Shown here: positions 30,153-40,552 of the stretch, piece after piece | How the letters are laid out: each line of letters opens with the position of its first letter | How positions within the stretch are numbered: position 1 is the stretch's first letter | DNA from: Cryobacterium sp. BB307 | GTDB taxonomy: Bacteria; Actinomycetota; Actinomycetes; Actinomycetales; Microbacteriaceae | Direction: 5' to 3' | Length of the DNA stretch: 64,000 bases | Assembly (NCBI RefSeq): GCF_012274275.1 | Contig: NZ_JAANZA010000002.1 | Location: 496,001 to 560,000 of the forward strand | The notes under the pieces: generated by a model | The model's database searches: none | The model's input: only the letters and a program-made list of their open reading frames with translations | Told to the model about the DNA's origin: nothing | Program-made: the position numbers and the translations under genes

Positions 30153-32230
30153 ACGTCGATGCGGTCGCGGCTCAGCGCCGCCGAGCCGGCCACGATGAAC
30201 TCCTTGCGCGGCGCAACCTCGTTGCCCATGAGCAGCTCGAACACCTTCTCGGCTCGCTCGGCATCCTCGATGCGAACGCGGCGCAGCGTGCGGTGACGCC
30301 GGTCCATGGTCGTCGTCGCGAGCTGCTCGGCATCCATCTCACCGAGACCCTTGTACCGCTGGATCGGGTCCTGGTACTTCCTGCCGCTCTTCTTCAGCGC
30401 CGCGAGCACCCCGGCAAGCTCCTGCTCGGAGTAGGTGTAGATGGTCTCGTTCGGCTTGCTCCCGTGGTTCACCGCGATCACCCGGTGCAGCGGCGGCACC
30501 GCCGCGTAAACCCGCCCATCCTTGATCATGTCCGGCATGTAGCGGAAGAACAGGGTGAGCAGCAGCGTCCGGATGTGCGCGCCATCGACATCCGCGTCGC
30601 TCATGATGATTACCTTGCCGTAGCGCGCGGACGACAGGTCGAAGCTGCGACCAGAGCCGGCGCCGATGACCTGGATGATCGATGCGCACTCGGCGTTGCC
30701 AAGCATGTCGGACACCGATGCCTTCTGCACGTTCAGGATCTTGCCCCGGATGGGCAGCAGCGCCTGGTACTCGCTGTCGCGGGCCAGCTTGGCCGTTCCG
30801 AGCGCGGAGTCACCCTCGACGATGAACAGTTCACTGTTCGCCACGTCGTTGCTGCGGCAATCGACGAGCTTGGCCGGCAGCGACGAGTTCTCGAGCGCGT
30901 TCTTGCGACGCTGGGTCTCCTTGTGGGCGCGAGCCGAGACGCGCGCCTTCATCTCTGCGACGATCTTTTCGAGCACGAGCGTCGTCTGAGTCTTGTCGTC
31001 GCGCTTCGTCGACGAGAACTTGGCCGCCAGTTCCTTGACCATCACGCTGGAGACGATGTTGCGCACCGCCGGTGTGCCGAGGACTTCCTTCGTCTGGCCT
31101 TCGAACTGCGGCTCCGGGAGCCGCACCGTGAGCACCGCGGTGAGCCCGGCGAGGATGTCGTCCTTCTCAAGCTTGTCGTTGCCCACCTTCAGCCGGCGGG
31201 CGTTCTGGTCCACCTGAGCGCGCAGGAACTTCATCAGCCCCTGCTCGAACCCGGCGAGGTGCGTTCCGCCCTTCGGCGTCGCGATGATGTTGACGTAGCT
31301 GCGCACCTCGGTCTCGTAGCCGGTGCCCCAGCGCAGCGCGACGTCGACGTCGCACTCACGCTCGAGTTCGGTCGGCACCATGTGCCCCTTGTCGTCGAGC
31401 ACCGGAACCGTCTCGGTGAACGTGCCCTTGCCCGTGAGCTGCCAGGTCGCGGTGAGCGGAGCGTCCTTGGCGAGGAAGTCGACGTACTCCGAGATCCCAC
31501 CGTCGAACCGGAACGTCTCGCGCACCGGCTCGTCGCCGCGCTCATCCACGATGTCGAGGGACAGCCCGCCGACGAGGAAGGCCGTCTGCCGCGCGCGCTC
31601 CAGCAGGCTGTCGAGCTGAAAGGTCGCGCCCTTTGTGAAGATCTGCGGATCCGCCCAGTAGCGCACGCGGGTGCCGGTGACGCCCTTCGCCACCTTGCCG
31701 ATCACCCGCAGTTCGCTGCCAGAGACGAACGGCGTGAACGGCGCATCCGGTGATGGCTGGCCGTTGTCGGAGAAGGTGCCTGGCTCGCCCCGGTGGAAGG
31801 ACATCGCCCAGGTCTTGCCATCCCGGTCGACCTCGACGTCCAGGCGCGCCGAGAGCGCGTTGACGACGGAGGCGCCGACACCGTGGAGTCCGCCAGAGGA
31901 GCGGTAGGACTGGCTGCCGAACTTGCCACCGGCGTGCAGTTTGGTGAAGACGACCTCGACGCCGGAGAGCCCGGTCTTGGGCTCGACGTCGACGGGCACG
32001 CCTCGGGCGCGGTCGCGGACCTCGACGCTGCCGTCCTTGTGGAGCACGATCCGGATGTCGTCACCGTGACCGCCGAGCGCCTCATCGACCGAGTTGTCGA
32101 TGATCTCCCACAGGCAGTGCATGAGCCCGCGCGAGTCGGTGGATCCGATGTACATGCCGGGACGCTTGCGAACGGCTTCGAGACCCTCCAACACCGACAG
32201 GTGCCGTGCGGAGTAGTCCGATGATGCCAT
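30149..32230 (-). CDS. parE: Type IIA topoisomerase subunit B (topoisomerase IV ParE-like / second GyrB)
   Basis: 693 residues from the ATG at 32230, which has a GGAGG site; the frame extends upstream but without conservation. The GHKL ATPase domain shows EIIDNSVDEALGG, RARGVPVDVEPKTG and GGLHGVGASVVNALS. The TOPRIM domain has EGDSALGTAK (metal Glu) and SDADVDGAHIRTLLL (Asp pair). Pairs with the subunit A at 24352-26820 to decatenate or supercoil DNA. Similar length to actinobacterial ParE. Confidence 0.9.
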   Translation of the reverse strand: MASSDYSARHLSVLEGLEAVRKRPGMYIGSTDSRGLMHCLWEIIDNSVDEALGGHGDDIRIVLHKDGSVEVRDRARGVPVDVEPKTGLSGVEVVFTKLHAGGKFGSQSYRSSGGLHGVGASVVNALSARLDVEVDRDGKTWAMSFHRGEPGTFSDNGQPSPDAPFTPFVSGSELRVIGKVAKGVTGTRVRYWADPQIFTKGATFQLDSLLERARQTAFLVGGLSLDIVDERGDEPVRETFRFDGGISEYVDFLAKDAPLTATWQLTGKGTFTETVPVLDDKGHMVPTELERECDVDVALRWGTGYETEVRSYVNIIATPKGGTHLAGFEQGLMKFLRAQVDQNARRLKVGNDKLEKDDILAGLTAVLTVRLPEPQFEGQTKEVLGTPAVRNIVSSVMVKELAAKFSSTKRDDKTQTTLVLEKIVAEMKARVSARAHKETQRRKNALENSSLPAKLVDCRSNDVANSELFIVEGDSALGTAKLARDSEYQALLPIRGKILNVQKASVSDMLGNAECASIIQVIGAGSGRSFDLSSARYGKVIIMSDADVDGAHIRTLLLTLFFRYMPDMIKDGRVYAAVPPLHRVIAVNHGSKPNETIYTYSEQELAGVLAALKKSGRKYQDPIQRYKGLGEMDAEQLATTTMDRRHRTLRRVRIEDAERAEKVFELLMGNEVAPRKEFIVAGSAALSRDRIDV

Positions 32231-32468
32231 TTCGTGCCTCCAAAGCTGCGGCCTCAAGCTGTTTCTGGCCGCCTTCAAGACTAACCAGCGCCGGCGACGT
32301 CCCCACGCTCCGACACCCGTTCGCGCCCGCCTTGTCTGCCTCAAGTTGAGCACCTGGTCACAGTTCTTCGCGGTAAGCGAAATCCCTCCGCGGAAGGTAA
32401 GGATTGTCGGCGGGGCGTGTTTGTATAGATATACGTCCCCGACGATCGGTAAGCGTGAGGAGAAGCAG

Positions 32469-32695
32469 ATGTCACAGATCACCGCAGAGGCCACCGCAGT
32501 GGATGACAAGCGCCCGCTCACCGCTCTCGATCGGTGCGACAGTTGCGGAGCGCAGGCCTACATCCGAGTCATGATCGGCGAGAGCGAGTTGTTGTTCTGC
32601 GCCCACCACGGTCGCCGTCACCAGGAGAAACTGGCCCAGGTGGCAACCGGCTGGCACGACGAGTCCGCCCGGCTGGCCGAGAGCCACAACGTCTG
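32469..32695 (+). CDS. Small actinobacterial zinc-binding-like protein (DUF7455 type)
   Basis: 75 residues from the ATG at 32469, with a GAGGAG site upstream. The core DRCDSCGAQAYIRVMIGESELLFCAHHGRRH holds three Cys and two His, a likely zinc site. Family members are short, actinobacterial and often encoded next to topoisomerase or sigA genes; function unknown. A strong terminator follows immediately. Confidence 0.8.
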
Positions 32696-32708
32696 ATCTT
32701 GTGAAGAG

Positions 32709-32738
32709 AAGGCCCGCTGATTGCGGGCCTTTTCTTTT
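32709..32738 (+). terminator. Rho-independent terminator after the DUF7455 gene
   Basis: A 7-bp GC stem (GGCCCGC with GCGGGCC) with flanking A:T pairs and a TGATT loop is followed by TTTTCTTTT. It sits between convergent genes and may also serve alr. Confidence 0.85.
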
Positions 32739-32743
32739 GCCTC

Positions 32744-33805
32744 TCAGTCGACGTAGTGCCGGGGCACGCGCGAGCTGACACGTAAGACGAGCTCCTCGCC
32801 GATGGTGCCCATCGCATCCGCCCACTCCTGCGTGGTCGCCTCACCCGCCGAGCCGTCGCCGAACAGCGTCACCTGGTCGCCGACGGAAACCTCGGACCCG
32901 GTGACATCGATGATCGTCCGCAACGGTTCGACCGCAGTGATCGGATGCCGCACTCCGCCGATCGCGACCGAGACCGCCCCGGCCGCGTCGGAGAGCAGGC
33001 CGAGCACTCCGCCGTAGCCGATCTCCGCGAGCGTGCGGCCGGCGTCCACGCGCACGGCGCTCACTCGATCGCGTACGGTCATCGCCGGCCGGAGGCCAAG
33101 CTGGCCGGGCCCGACCCCACCGCCGGGTGCGATGCCGTACAGGAACGCGCCGATCCGCACCAGGTCGAAGCGGGCATCCGCGCGAGCGTAGGCAGCGGCA
33201 CTCGCGGCGACGTGACGGGTCGCGCTGTCCAGTCCGTGCTCGCGCGCGAGCTGCACTGCGGACTCGTACTCGGCGATCGACCTGCTGTCGTCCTCATCCG
33301 ACGCCTCGGCGAGATGCGTCCAGAGCCCGTCCACCGACACACGACCCGCGCGCTGCAGCTCGGCCGCGCGTTCCGTGAACTCCGACCACCGGTCGGGCAG
33401 CACTCCGGCTCGGTGCAGGCCGCTGTCCACCTTCAGGTGGATGCGCGCTGTCAGGTCCCCCGCCGCTTGCGCAACCCGCTCGAGGGTCGCGGCATCCGTC
33501 ACCCCCAGGTCGATGCCGGCACGCACCGCGGCGCCTAGCTCCGAGTGCGAGTCGAACACCCAGGCGAACACCATCGCATCCGGAACGAGCGAGCGGACGC
33601 GGAAGGCGCCGTCGAGGTCGAGCGTGCCGAACCGGCGCACTCCTTCGCCGACGAGCACCTCGAGCACCTGCTCCAGGCCGTGGCCGTAGGCGTTGTCCTT
33701 GACGATCGCGAGCAGCTCAGCCGGCGCAACGCGATCGCGCATCACCTGCACGTTGTGCCGGATCGCCCCGGTCGACACCTGCGCGATGGCCTCGACCGGG
33801 GTCAC
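32744..33805 (-). CDS. alr: Alanine racemase family protein with intact PLP barrel but degenerate C-terminal domain
   Basis: 353 residues, GTG start overlapping the upstream stop (GTGA). The N-terminal PLP barrel is normal: Lys36 in IVKDNAYGHG, HLKVDSGLHRAG (about 123-134), HVAASAAAYAR and FDLVRIGAFLYGIAPG (213-228). The C-terminal domain is about 13 residues short between 255 and 300: the VSYG-x-x-Y stretch with the catalytic Tyr of alanine racemases is not recognisable (AEIGYGG may be a remnant of GYADG), and GRxxMD is replaced by AVEPLRTIID. The upstream gene encodes a separate C-terminal domain with those motifs, so the two may form one enzyme. The amino acid racemised is unknown. Confidence 0.8.
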   Translation of the reverse strand: MTPVEAIAQVSTGAIRHNVQVMRDRVAPAELLAIVKDNAYGHGLEQVLEVLVGEGVRRFGTLDLDGAFRVRSLVPDAMVFAWVFDSHSELGAAVRAGIDLGVTDAATLERVAQAAGDLTARIHLKVDSGLHRAGVLPDRWSEFTERAAELQRAGRVSVDGLWTHLAEASDEDDSRSIAEYESAVQLAREHGLDSATRHVAASAAAYARADARFDLVRIGAFLYGIAPGGGVGPGQLGLRPAMTVRDRVSAVRVDAGRTLAEIGYGGVLGLLSDAAGAVSVAIGGVRHPITAVEPLRTIIDVTGSEVSVGDQVTLFGDGSAGEATTQEWADAMGTIGEELVLRVSSRVPRHYVD

Positions 33806-34317
33806 GCTGTGGTCTCCGTTGTCACCCGGTTCAACCCGGCGAGCAGCGACACCGGATGCTCGTCGACGCTCTGCGCCCAGTCGGTCAAACCCAACTCACC
33901 CGCGCTCGTGCTGCCGAAGAGCACCACCCGTTCGCCGAGCGTCGGTGTGCTGTCACCGGCGTCGATCACCATGACGTCCATCGCGACTCGCCCGACGATC
34001 GGCATGATCCGTGGGCCACTCGAGTCGTCCCAGGTGACGGATGCCCGGTTGCCGGCCTTGCGCGGCACGCCGTGACCGTACCCGATGGCCGCGAGCAGAA
34101 GGGTCGTGTGGTGTTTCGTCCTGTAGGTGTGTCCGTAAGAAACGCCCGCGTCGACCGCGACCCGCTTCACTGACACGACCTCCGCGGTCAGCCGCACCGG
34201 GTCCGTGGCGAGGCCACCGATGAACGCAGACACCGCCTCTTCGTCGCCGCCCTGAGCGGCGGCGAGCCGAGCAGCCTGAGCCGCGGACAGCTCGAGGATT
34301 CGCGCGTTGGACGTCAC
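33802..34317 (-). CDS. Stand-alone alanine racemase C-terminal domain protein
   Basis: 171 residues from the GTG at 34317 (TATGCT 8 nt upstream, no ribosome site). After about 40 residues of helical sequence, the rest matches only the C-terminal beta domain of alanine racemases: AGVSYGHTYRT (Tyr61 is the catalytic Tyr position), IGYGHGVPR (79-86), IVGRVAMDVMVID (107-119) and GERVVLFG. There is no PLP barrel or lysine. It could be read as a fragment, but it has no frameshift scars, is coupled by GTGA to the barrel protein, and keeps precisely what that protein lacks. Confidence 0.8.
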   Translation of the reverse strand: MTSNARILELSAAQAARLAAAQGGDEEAVSAFIGGLATDPVRLTAEVVSVKRVAVDAGVSYGHTYRTKHHTTLLLAAIGYGHGVPRKAGNRASVTWDDSSGPRIMPIVGRVAMDVMVIDAGDSTPTLGERVVLFGSTSAGELGLTDWAQSVDEHPVSLLAGLNRVTTETTA

Positions 34318-34338
34318 AGCGATCCAGCATAGTTTGAG

Positions 34339-34359
34339 CCGCCCGCGCGGTCCGGGCGG
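34339..34359. other. GC hairpin in the racemase/ATP-grasp divergent spacer
   Basis: A perfect 7-bp inverted repeat (CCGCCCG and CGGGCGG, 7-nt loop) lies in the 133-bp spacer between the divergent racemase-domain and ATP-grasp genes. It could be an operator or a leader hairpin; chance is possible at this GC content. Confidence 0.3.
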
Positions 34360-34450
34360 GCGCACCCTTCGCGGATCGCGCAGGCGACCGCCGTTAGAGT
34401 TGAGTTTGCTGATCGGCGCATCCCGTGCGCCGCCGACAGGAGACAACACA

Positions 34451-35473
34451 GTGAACGCCAAGAAGCTCAGTCTCGGCACACGAGCGCGCTACCTCTTCCT
34501 CCGCGTGAAGGGTTTCAACTTCTCTTCGGTGTGGTCGCGCGCCCGCGACGTGGCGAAGCAGCACAATCGGTCGACGTTCGGGGTGTTCGTCGACATGCTG
34601 TGGTCGGCCGCGTTCCACAACACCGCGTTCCAGGACTACGTCGACTTCGAGTTCGCGACCCTGAACCGCCAGGAGCGCGCCACCTACATGACGCACTCGC
34701 TCTCCAATCACCTCGCGATGACCTACGACGACCCCAAGTATCGGGAGCTGTTCCACGACAAGATCGAGTTCAACCGGGTCTTCGACGAGTTCCTCGGCCG
34801 CGAGTGGCTGGACATCCGTGAGTCGAGCGCCGACGGGGTCCGCGACTTCTTCGAACGGCACCGGACTGTCGTGGCAAAGGAGCCGTTCAGCAACTCCGGG
34901 CACGGGGTGCACCGCCATCGCTACGAGGACGTCAGCGACTGGGGTGCCTTCTACGCCGAACTCAAGCAGAGCGGCCAATCGCTCATCGAGGAGAACATCA
35001 AACAGCACCCGACGCTCGCCGAGGTCTGCCCTGGCACCGCTAACACGACCCGCATCACGACCTTCTTCGACGGTGACCGCACCCACGTCCTGTCGATGGC
35101 TCAGAAGTTCGGCCGCGGCACGGTCAGTGATCAGCAGACCTACGGCGGCTTCTATACGATGCTGAACCTGGACGGCAGCGCACGCGGGGCAGGCTACGAC
35201 TCTCATGGCAACGTGCACGCGACGCATCCCGAGTCCGGGGTTTCGATCCCCGACTTCCAGCTGCCGATGGTCCAGGAGATGTTCGACTTCATCGACCGCG
35301 TCGCCCGCACGGTCCCGCAGATGCAGTACGTGGGCTGGGACGTCGTGATCACCGCGGACGGGCCGGTGCTCGTCGAGGGCAACTGGGCGGCGGGCGTCTA
35401 CGAGAACAAGCCAAGCGTCACCGGCATCCGCACCGGCAGTCTCCCCCGCTTCCGCGAGGCGATCGGCTTCTAG
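34451..35473 (+). CDS. ATP-grasp ligase, sugar-transfer-associated type
   Basis: 340 residues from a GTG with AGGAG upstream. The ATP-grasp core shows a nucleotide Lys in TVVAKEPFSNSGHGVHR (about 138-154), IEENIKQHPTLAEVCPGTANTTRI, and the metal-binding end GPVLVEGNWAAGVYENKPS (about 303-321). It resembles the ATP-grasp family found near surface-polysaccharide and cell-wall genes. Such enzymes join a carboxylate to an amine using ATP. The position between an odd racemase pair and a CofE-like ligase suggests it ligates a D-amino acid or peptide. Convergent 4-bp overlap with the next gene. Confidence 0.75.
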   Translation: MNAKKLSLGTRARYLFLRVKGFNFSSVWSRARDVAKQHNRSTFGVFVDMLWSAAFHNTAFQDYVDFEFATLNRQERATYMTHSLSNHLAMTYDDPKYRELFHDKIEFNRVFDEFLGREWLDIRESSADGVRDFFERHRTVVAKEPFSNSGHGVHRHRYEDVSDWGAFYAELKQSGQSLIEENIKQHPTLAEVCPGTANTTRITTFFDGDRTHVLSMAQKFGRGTVSDQQTYGGFYTMLNLDGSARGAGYDSHGNVHATHPESGVSIPDFQLPMVQEMFDFIDRVARTVPQMQYVGWDVVITADGPVLVEGNWAAGVYENKPSVTGIRTGSLPRFREAIGF

Positions 35474-36171
35474 CTCGCCGGACGGATGATTCCGATCGGC
35501 GTGCTCTGGTGGCCCTGGCCGAGCGGGTTGTCGGCGAGGATCCGCTCGACGCGCTTCTCCGCCTCACGATCAAGCGTGGAGCCGAGGACATTGCCGCCGA
35601 GGTCGTTGATGTCGACGATGAGCACATCGACCTTGTTGCCGAGCGCTTCGCGCAACTGCCGAGCGACATCATCCGGGCGCTCCGGGGCGAGAACGACGTA
35701 CGTGTTGTAGGGCGGAATCGTCCCGCTCGTCGGCCCGTCGATGCCGCGGGCCTTCGCCCCAGCGACCCGGTAGAAGTCACCCTTGCGCCCGAACAGCTTG
35801 GTCACCGCGGCCACGCCGGCCGCGAGGAGGATGCGGGGTGTGCCGCAGTCCCGCAGTGCGCACTCCATGGTCTCCGGCATGCCGAGCCCGATGCCGCTCG
35901 GAGTCTTGGTGACGTACTTCGCGAGCGTGTAGGCGAGCTTGCGCGGCCTGATCGAGTCGATCGGGAACGCGCGACCTTGCGTGATCGCGACGATCTTCTC
36001 CGTCACGAACAGCAGGTCGCCGTCCTGCAGGTGTTCCGGCACAAACTCGGTGACGACGTCGACGATGTCGTCGTCGGCCATTACCAGCTTGGTCTTGATC
36101 GGGATGCGCAGGAACCGCCCGCCGTCGAACTCAACGTCGAGCTTCTTGCCCTGATTGGCTTCAGCGGCCAT
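35470..36171 (-). CDS. CofE-like (coenzyme F420-0:L-glutamate ligase family) protein
   Basis: 233 residues, ATG with an AGGAG site. Family features are the N-terminal IPIKTKLVMADDD, DGDLLFVTEKIVAITQGR (about 51-68) and the C-terminal VLIVDINDLGGNVLGS (about 183-198), where true CofE enzymes have a serine/aspartate-rich metal motif. No other F420 genes are in the window, and similar CofE homologues occur outside F420 pathways beside racemase and ATP-grasp genes. It therefore probably adds glutamate through a gamma-amide to a different acceptor; this is inference. Confidence 0.75.
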   Translation of the reverse strand: MAAEANQGKKLDVEFDGGRFLRIPIKTKLVMADDDIVDVVTEFVPEHLQDGDLLFVTEKIVAITQGRAFPIDSIRPRKLAYTLAKYVTKTPSGIGLGMPETMECALRDCGTPRILLAAGVAAVTKLFGRKGDFYRVAGAKARGIDGPTSGTIPPYNTYVVLAPERPDDVARQLREALGNKVDVLIVDINDLGGNVLGSTLDREAEKRVERILADNPLGQGHQSTPIGIIRPAS

Positions 36172-36204
36172 TTGCTGCGCTCCTGTCTGGACCGGTCGGA
36201 CGGC

Positions 36205-37728
<1,524 letters not shown>

Positions 37729-37927
37729 GCGGTTACCTTTCTTGTTTGCGGAGTCGGCCGCCATCGTTGGTCACGTCAAGGCGCGTTCGGGAAACCGATT
37801 CCGGGCATTACTAAGACCCTTGTCAAGTCCGCGCCCTTCGAATCGCTACCGCAAATCGAGAGAACGACGGAATGACCGGGGTCCTAAGTCAATTATTACA
37901 TGCGTTTATGGACGAACCTGACCATCG

Positions 37928-38854
37928 TCAGTGAGAGGGCGAATCCTCGTCCCCGTGGCGCCTCAGCGCGAGGAAGAACTCGAGCTCCGCCGCGATCTCG
38001 TCTGCCGACGGGAGCTCGCCGTCCTCATCCGTCAACGGAGAGCGAAGCGGGTTGCCCTCCATGTAGGAGTCGTGGCGCTGCTCGAGGGTTCCGACCAGCC
38101 GCGCGAGCTCACTGTTGTTCTCGACTTGGCTGTCGATCTTGGCCGCGAACTCGCGTCCCTCTTCTCGCAGAGAATCGGTCGCGAAGACCAAACCGGTCGC
38201 CGCGCTGACCGCTTCGAGTGACTTGACCGCGGCATCCGGGTACTCGGTGTCGGCCAGGTAATGAGGCACGAGCAGCACGAAACCCGCAACCGGGTGACCC
38301 TGCTCCTGAAGCCGGTACTCGACCATGTGCAGCGCGTTCGCGAGCACCTGGGTGTGCGGCTTCCACACCGAGTAGGTGTCGATGAGTTCGACGCGGTTGC
38401 CGCTCACCGTCATCTGGATGGGCCGCGTGTGCGGGACCGGCATCGGGATCGCGTGCACCCACGTGGTCGTCTTGACCTTGAACATGGCGACCAATTCGAG
38501 CACCGCCGCGGTGAACCGCTCCCATTGGAAGTCCGGTTCGTAGCCAGCGAGAAGGAGGAATTGCTGGCCGAGCTCATCCTGCATGAGGTGCAGCGCAAGG
38601 CGCGGCGGTTGGTAATCGGTCAGGTGGTCCTGATCGAAGTAGATCGTCGGCCGGCGCGCGCGGTAGTCGAGGAGCGCGTCGTTGTCGAAGGATGCGATGA
38701 CTCGCGACTGCAGGGTGGCGAGCACCGCCTCATTGAGTCCGGCGACCGCTCCACCGGCGTCTGCGAAACCGGTCAGGCCGGCGACGAGCGGAAGTCCCTC
38801 AGGGACGTCGGAGACGTCGATGCTGAGTTCGTAGAGTTCGCCGGATTGGTACAT
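37928..38854 (-). CDS. PAC2 family protein (proteasome assembly chaperone-like)
   Basis: 308 residues. The PAC2 fold is indicated by PLVAGLTGFADAGGAVAGLNEAVLATL, an FDNDALLDYRARRPTI segment and HYLADTEYPDAAVKSLEAVSAATGL. Actinobacterial members are widespread; their relation to the proteasome is uncertain and the molecular role is unknown. A TAAACT element 6 nt before the ATG and no ribosome site suggest a leaderless mRNA. Divergent from pepA. Confidence 0.85.
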   Translation of the reverse strand: MYQSGELYELSIDVSDVPEGLPLVAGLTGFADAGGAVAGLNEAVLATLQSRVIASFDNDALLDYRARRPTIYFDQDHLTDYQPPRLALHLMQDELGQQFLLLAGYEPDFQWERFTAAVLELVAMFKVKTTTWVHAIPMPVPHTRPIQMTVSGNRVELIDTYSVWKPHTQVLANALHMVEYRLQEQGHPVAGFVLLVPHYLADTEYPDAAVKSLEAVSAATGLVFATDSLREEGREFAAKIDSQVENNSELARLVGTLEQRHDSYMEGNPLRSPLTDEDGELPSADEIAAELEFFLALRRHGDEDSPSH

Positions 38855-38860
38855 ACGTCG

Positions 38861-38866
38861 AGTTTA
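38861..38866 (-). promoter_or_regulatory. -10 element for leaderless PAC2 gene
   Basis: On the minus strand TAAACT, 6 nt, then the ATG at 38854. Confidence 0.5.
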
Positions 38867-38957
38867 AGCGTCGGGCGGCGCACAACATTCCCATAGGGCA
38901 CCCTTGCATCAAGCCGATAGCGAACAGGCGGGAACCGGGCGCCATGATGAACCGCAT

Positions 38958-38963
38958 TACGAT
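38958..38963 (+). promoter_or_regulatory. -10 element for leaderless pepA
   Basis: TACGAT, 7 nt, then the ATG at 38971; this favours that start over the ATG at 38944. Confidence 0.5.
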
Positions 38964-38970
38964 TGCGGTC

Positions 38971-40458
38971 ATGACTGTTCCCGCCCTTGCCGTGTCGACC
39001 GAATCCGCCCTCGACCAGAGTGTTGATGTCCTCGTGCTTGGGGTGAGCAGCACCGAATCCGGACCGCAACTTCGCACAGAACTTGCCGACTTCGACGCCA
39101 TCAAGAGCTCACTTTCGGCTCTCGGCGTGACCGGGGCGGAGGATGAGCTTCGTCGCCTCCCCTCCCCGAACACTTCCGTGGGCAGCATCGCCCTGATCGG
39201 GCTCGGCAGCGGTGAGCCGACCACAAACAGCCTCCGCCGGGCGGCCGGATCCGCCGCGCGCCAGCTCATCGGCGCCGGGTCGCTCGCGTTCGCGCTACCA
39301 ACCGCCGATGACGCGGGCGTGCAGGCCGTGCTCGAGGGCGCGGCGATCGGTGCTTACTCATTCTCGGCGTACCGCTCCGCCGCGCCGGAGAACGGCAAGC
39401 AGCCCGCAGCCAGCGTGACCGCCGTCGCCACCAGCGCCCCGGCGGATGACATCGCAGCTCGAGCGGCAATCGTCGCCGAGGCAGTGCACACCGTTCGCGA
39501 CCTGGTCAACACGCCGCCGTCGGACCTCTACCCGGAGACCTTCGCGCAGGAAGCCCAGGACATCGCATCCGACGCGCCCGTCACCGTCACGGTCCTCGCC
39601 GAAGACGAGCTCGAGCGGGAGGGCTTCGGCGGCATCCTTGGTGTGGGCAAGGGGTCGACTCGCGGACCGCGTCTTGTCAAGGTGGAGTACTCGCCGGCGG
39701 ATGCGTCCCAGCACCTCGCGCTGGTCGGGAAGGGCATCACGTTCGACTCGGGTGGACTCTCGCTCAAGCCGCCGGCGTCGATGGTCGGCATGAAGTACGA
39801 CATGACCGGCGCCGCGACCTCGCTCGCGGTGACAGTTGCGGCGGCACGCCTCGGCCTGCCCCTGCGGGTGACCGCGTGGCTGTGCCTCGCCGAGAACCTG
39901 CCGTCCGGCTCGGCCATGCGACCCAACGATGTGCTGCGCATCCGCGGCGGCAAGACCGTTGAGGTGCTCAACACCGACGCTGAGGGCCGCCTCGTGCTCG
40001 CCGACGGGCTGGCCGCAGCGAGTGAGGAGCAGCCGGACGTCATCGTCGACATCGCCACGCTCACCGGTGCCGCCCGCGTGGCGCTCGGCGACCGGTACGT
40101 CGGCACCATGGGCAACGGCTCCGCGGTTGACGACCTCATCGCGGCCGCCACCGAGGTTGGCGAGACCTTCTGGCACATGCCGCTCCCAACCGAACTGCGC
40201 CCGCTGCTCACATCCGACGTCGCCGACATCACCAACGTGAAGATCGGCAGCACCGCCGCCGGAATGCTGGTCGCCGGCGTCTTCCTGCAAGAGTTCATCG
40301 GCAATTCTGCGGACGGTTCGCCCATCCCGTGGGTGCACCTGGACATCGCGGGGCCGGCGAACAACGACGGCGGCAGCTACGGCTTCACCGGCAAGGGACC
40401 GACCGGCGTGACCGTACGCGCCCTCCTCGCGTTCGCCGATCGGCTTTCACGCGCGTAG
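38971..40458 (+). CDS. pepA: Leucyl aminopeptidase (M17 family)
   Basis: 495 residues from the ATG at 38971. The M17 signature NTDAEGRLVLADGL is intact, with upstream metal ligands in VGKGITFDSGGLSLKP and YDMTGAA and the loop DIATLTGAARVALG. It is a two-metal cytosolic exopeptidase that releases N-terminal leucine and other residues. The shorter start is chosen because a TACGAT -10 element lies 7 nt before it and no ribosome site supports the longer frame. lpdA follows about 95 nt later. Confidence 0.93.
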   Translation: MTVPALAVSTESALDQSVDVLVLGVSSTESGPQLRTELADFDAIKSSLSALGVTGAEDELRRLPSPNTSVGSIALIGLGSGEPTTNSLRRAAGSAARQLIGAGSLAFALPTADDAGVQAVLEGAAIGAYSFSAYRSAAPENGKQPAASVTAVATSAPADDIAARAAIVAEAVHTVRDLVNTPPSDLYPETFAQEAQDIASDAPVTVTVLAEDELEREGFGGILGVGKGSTRGPRLVKVEYSPADASQHLALVGKGITFDSGGLSLKPPASMVGMKYDMTGAATSLAVTVAAARLGLPLRVTAWLCLAENLPSGSAMRPNDVLRIRGGKTVEVLNTDAEGRLVLADGLAAASEEQPDVIVDIATLTGAARVALGDRYVGTMGNGSAVDDLIAAATEVGETFWHMPLPTELRPLLTSDVADITNVKIGSTAAGMLVAGVFLQEFIGNSADGSPIPWVHLDIAGPANNDGGSYGFTGKGPTGVTVRALLAFADRLSRA

Positions 40459-40552
40459 TAAGGTCATTACGGCGGGAATCACCGCCGCCCAGGGCCCCGC
40501 CGAGTTCGACACACGCGGGGCCGATGCAAGCAGAACCACAAGGGAGTTGCGG

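Noticed and set aside
30149..32521. Longer start for parE at 32521
   Set aside because: The extra 97 residues are unlike any ParE/GyrB and lack a ribosome site; the ATG at 32230 has GGAGG and the conserved N-terminus.
33802..34317. Alanine racemase C-terminal gene as a pseudogene fragment
   Set aside because: Catalytic motifs are intact, there is no frameshift, it is coupled to the next gene and complementary to its missing motifs, so a functional gene is the better reading.
37807..37826. TTGACA followed by AGTAAT upstream of sigA as a sigma-70 promoter
   Set aside because: The spacer between the two hexamers is about 8 nt, far too short for a functional -35/-10 pair.
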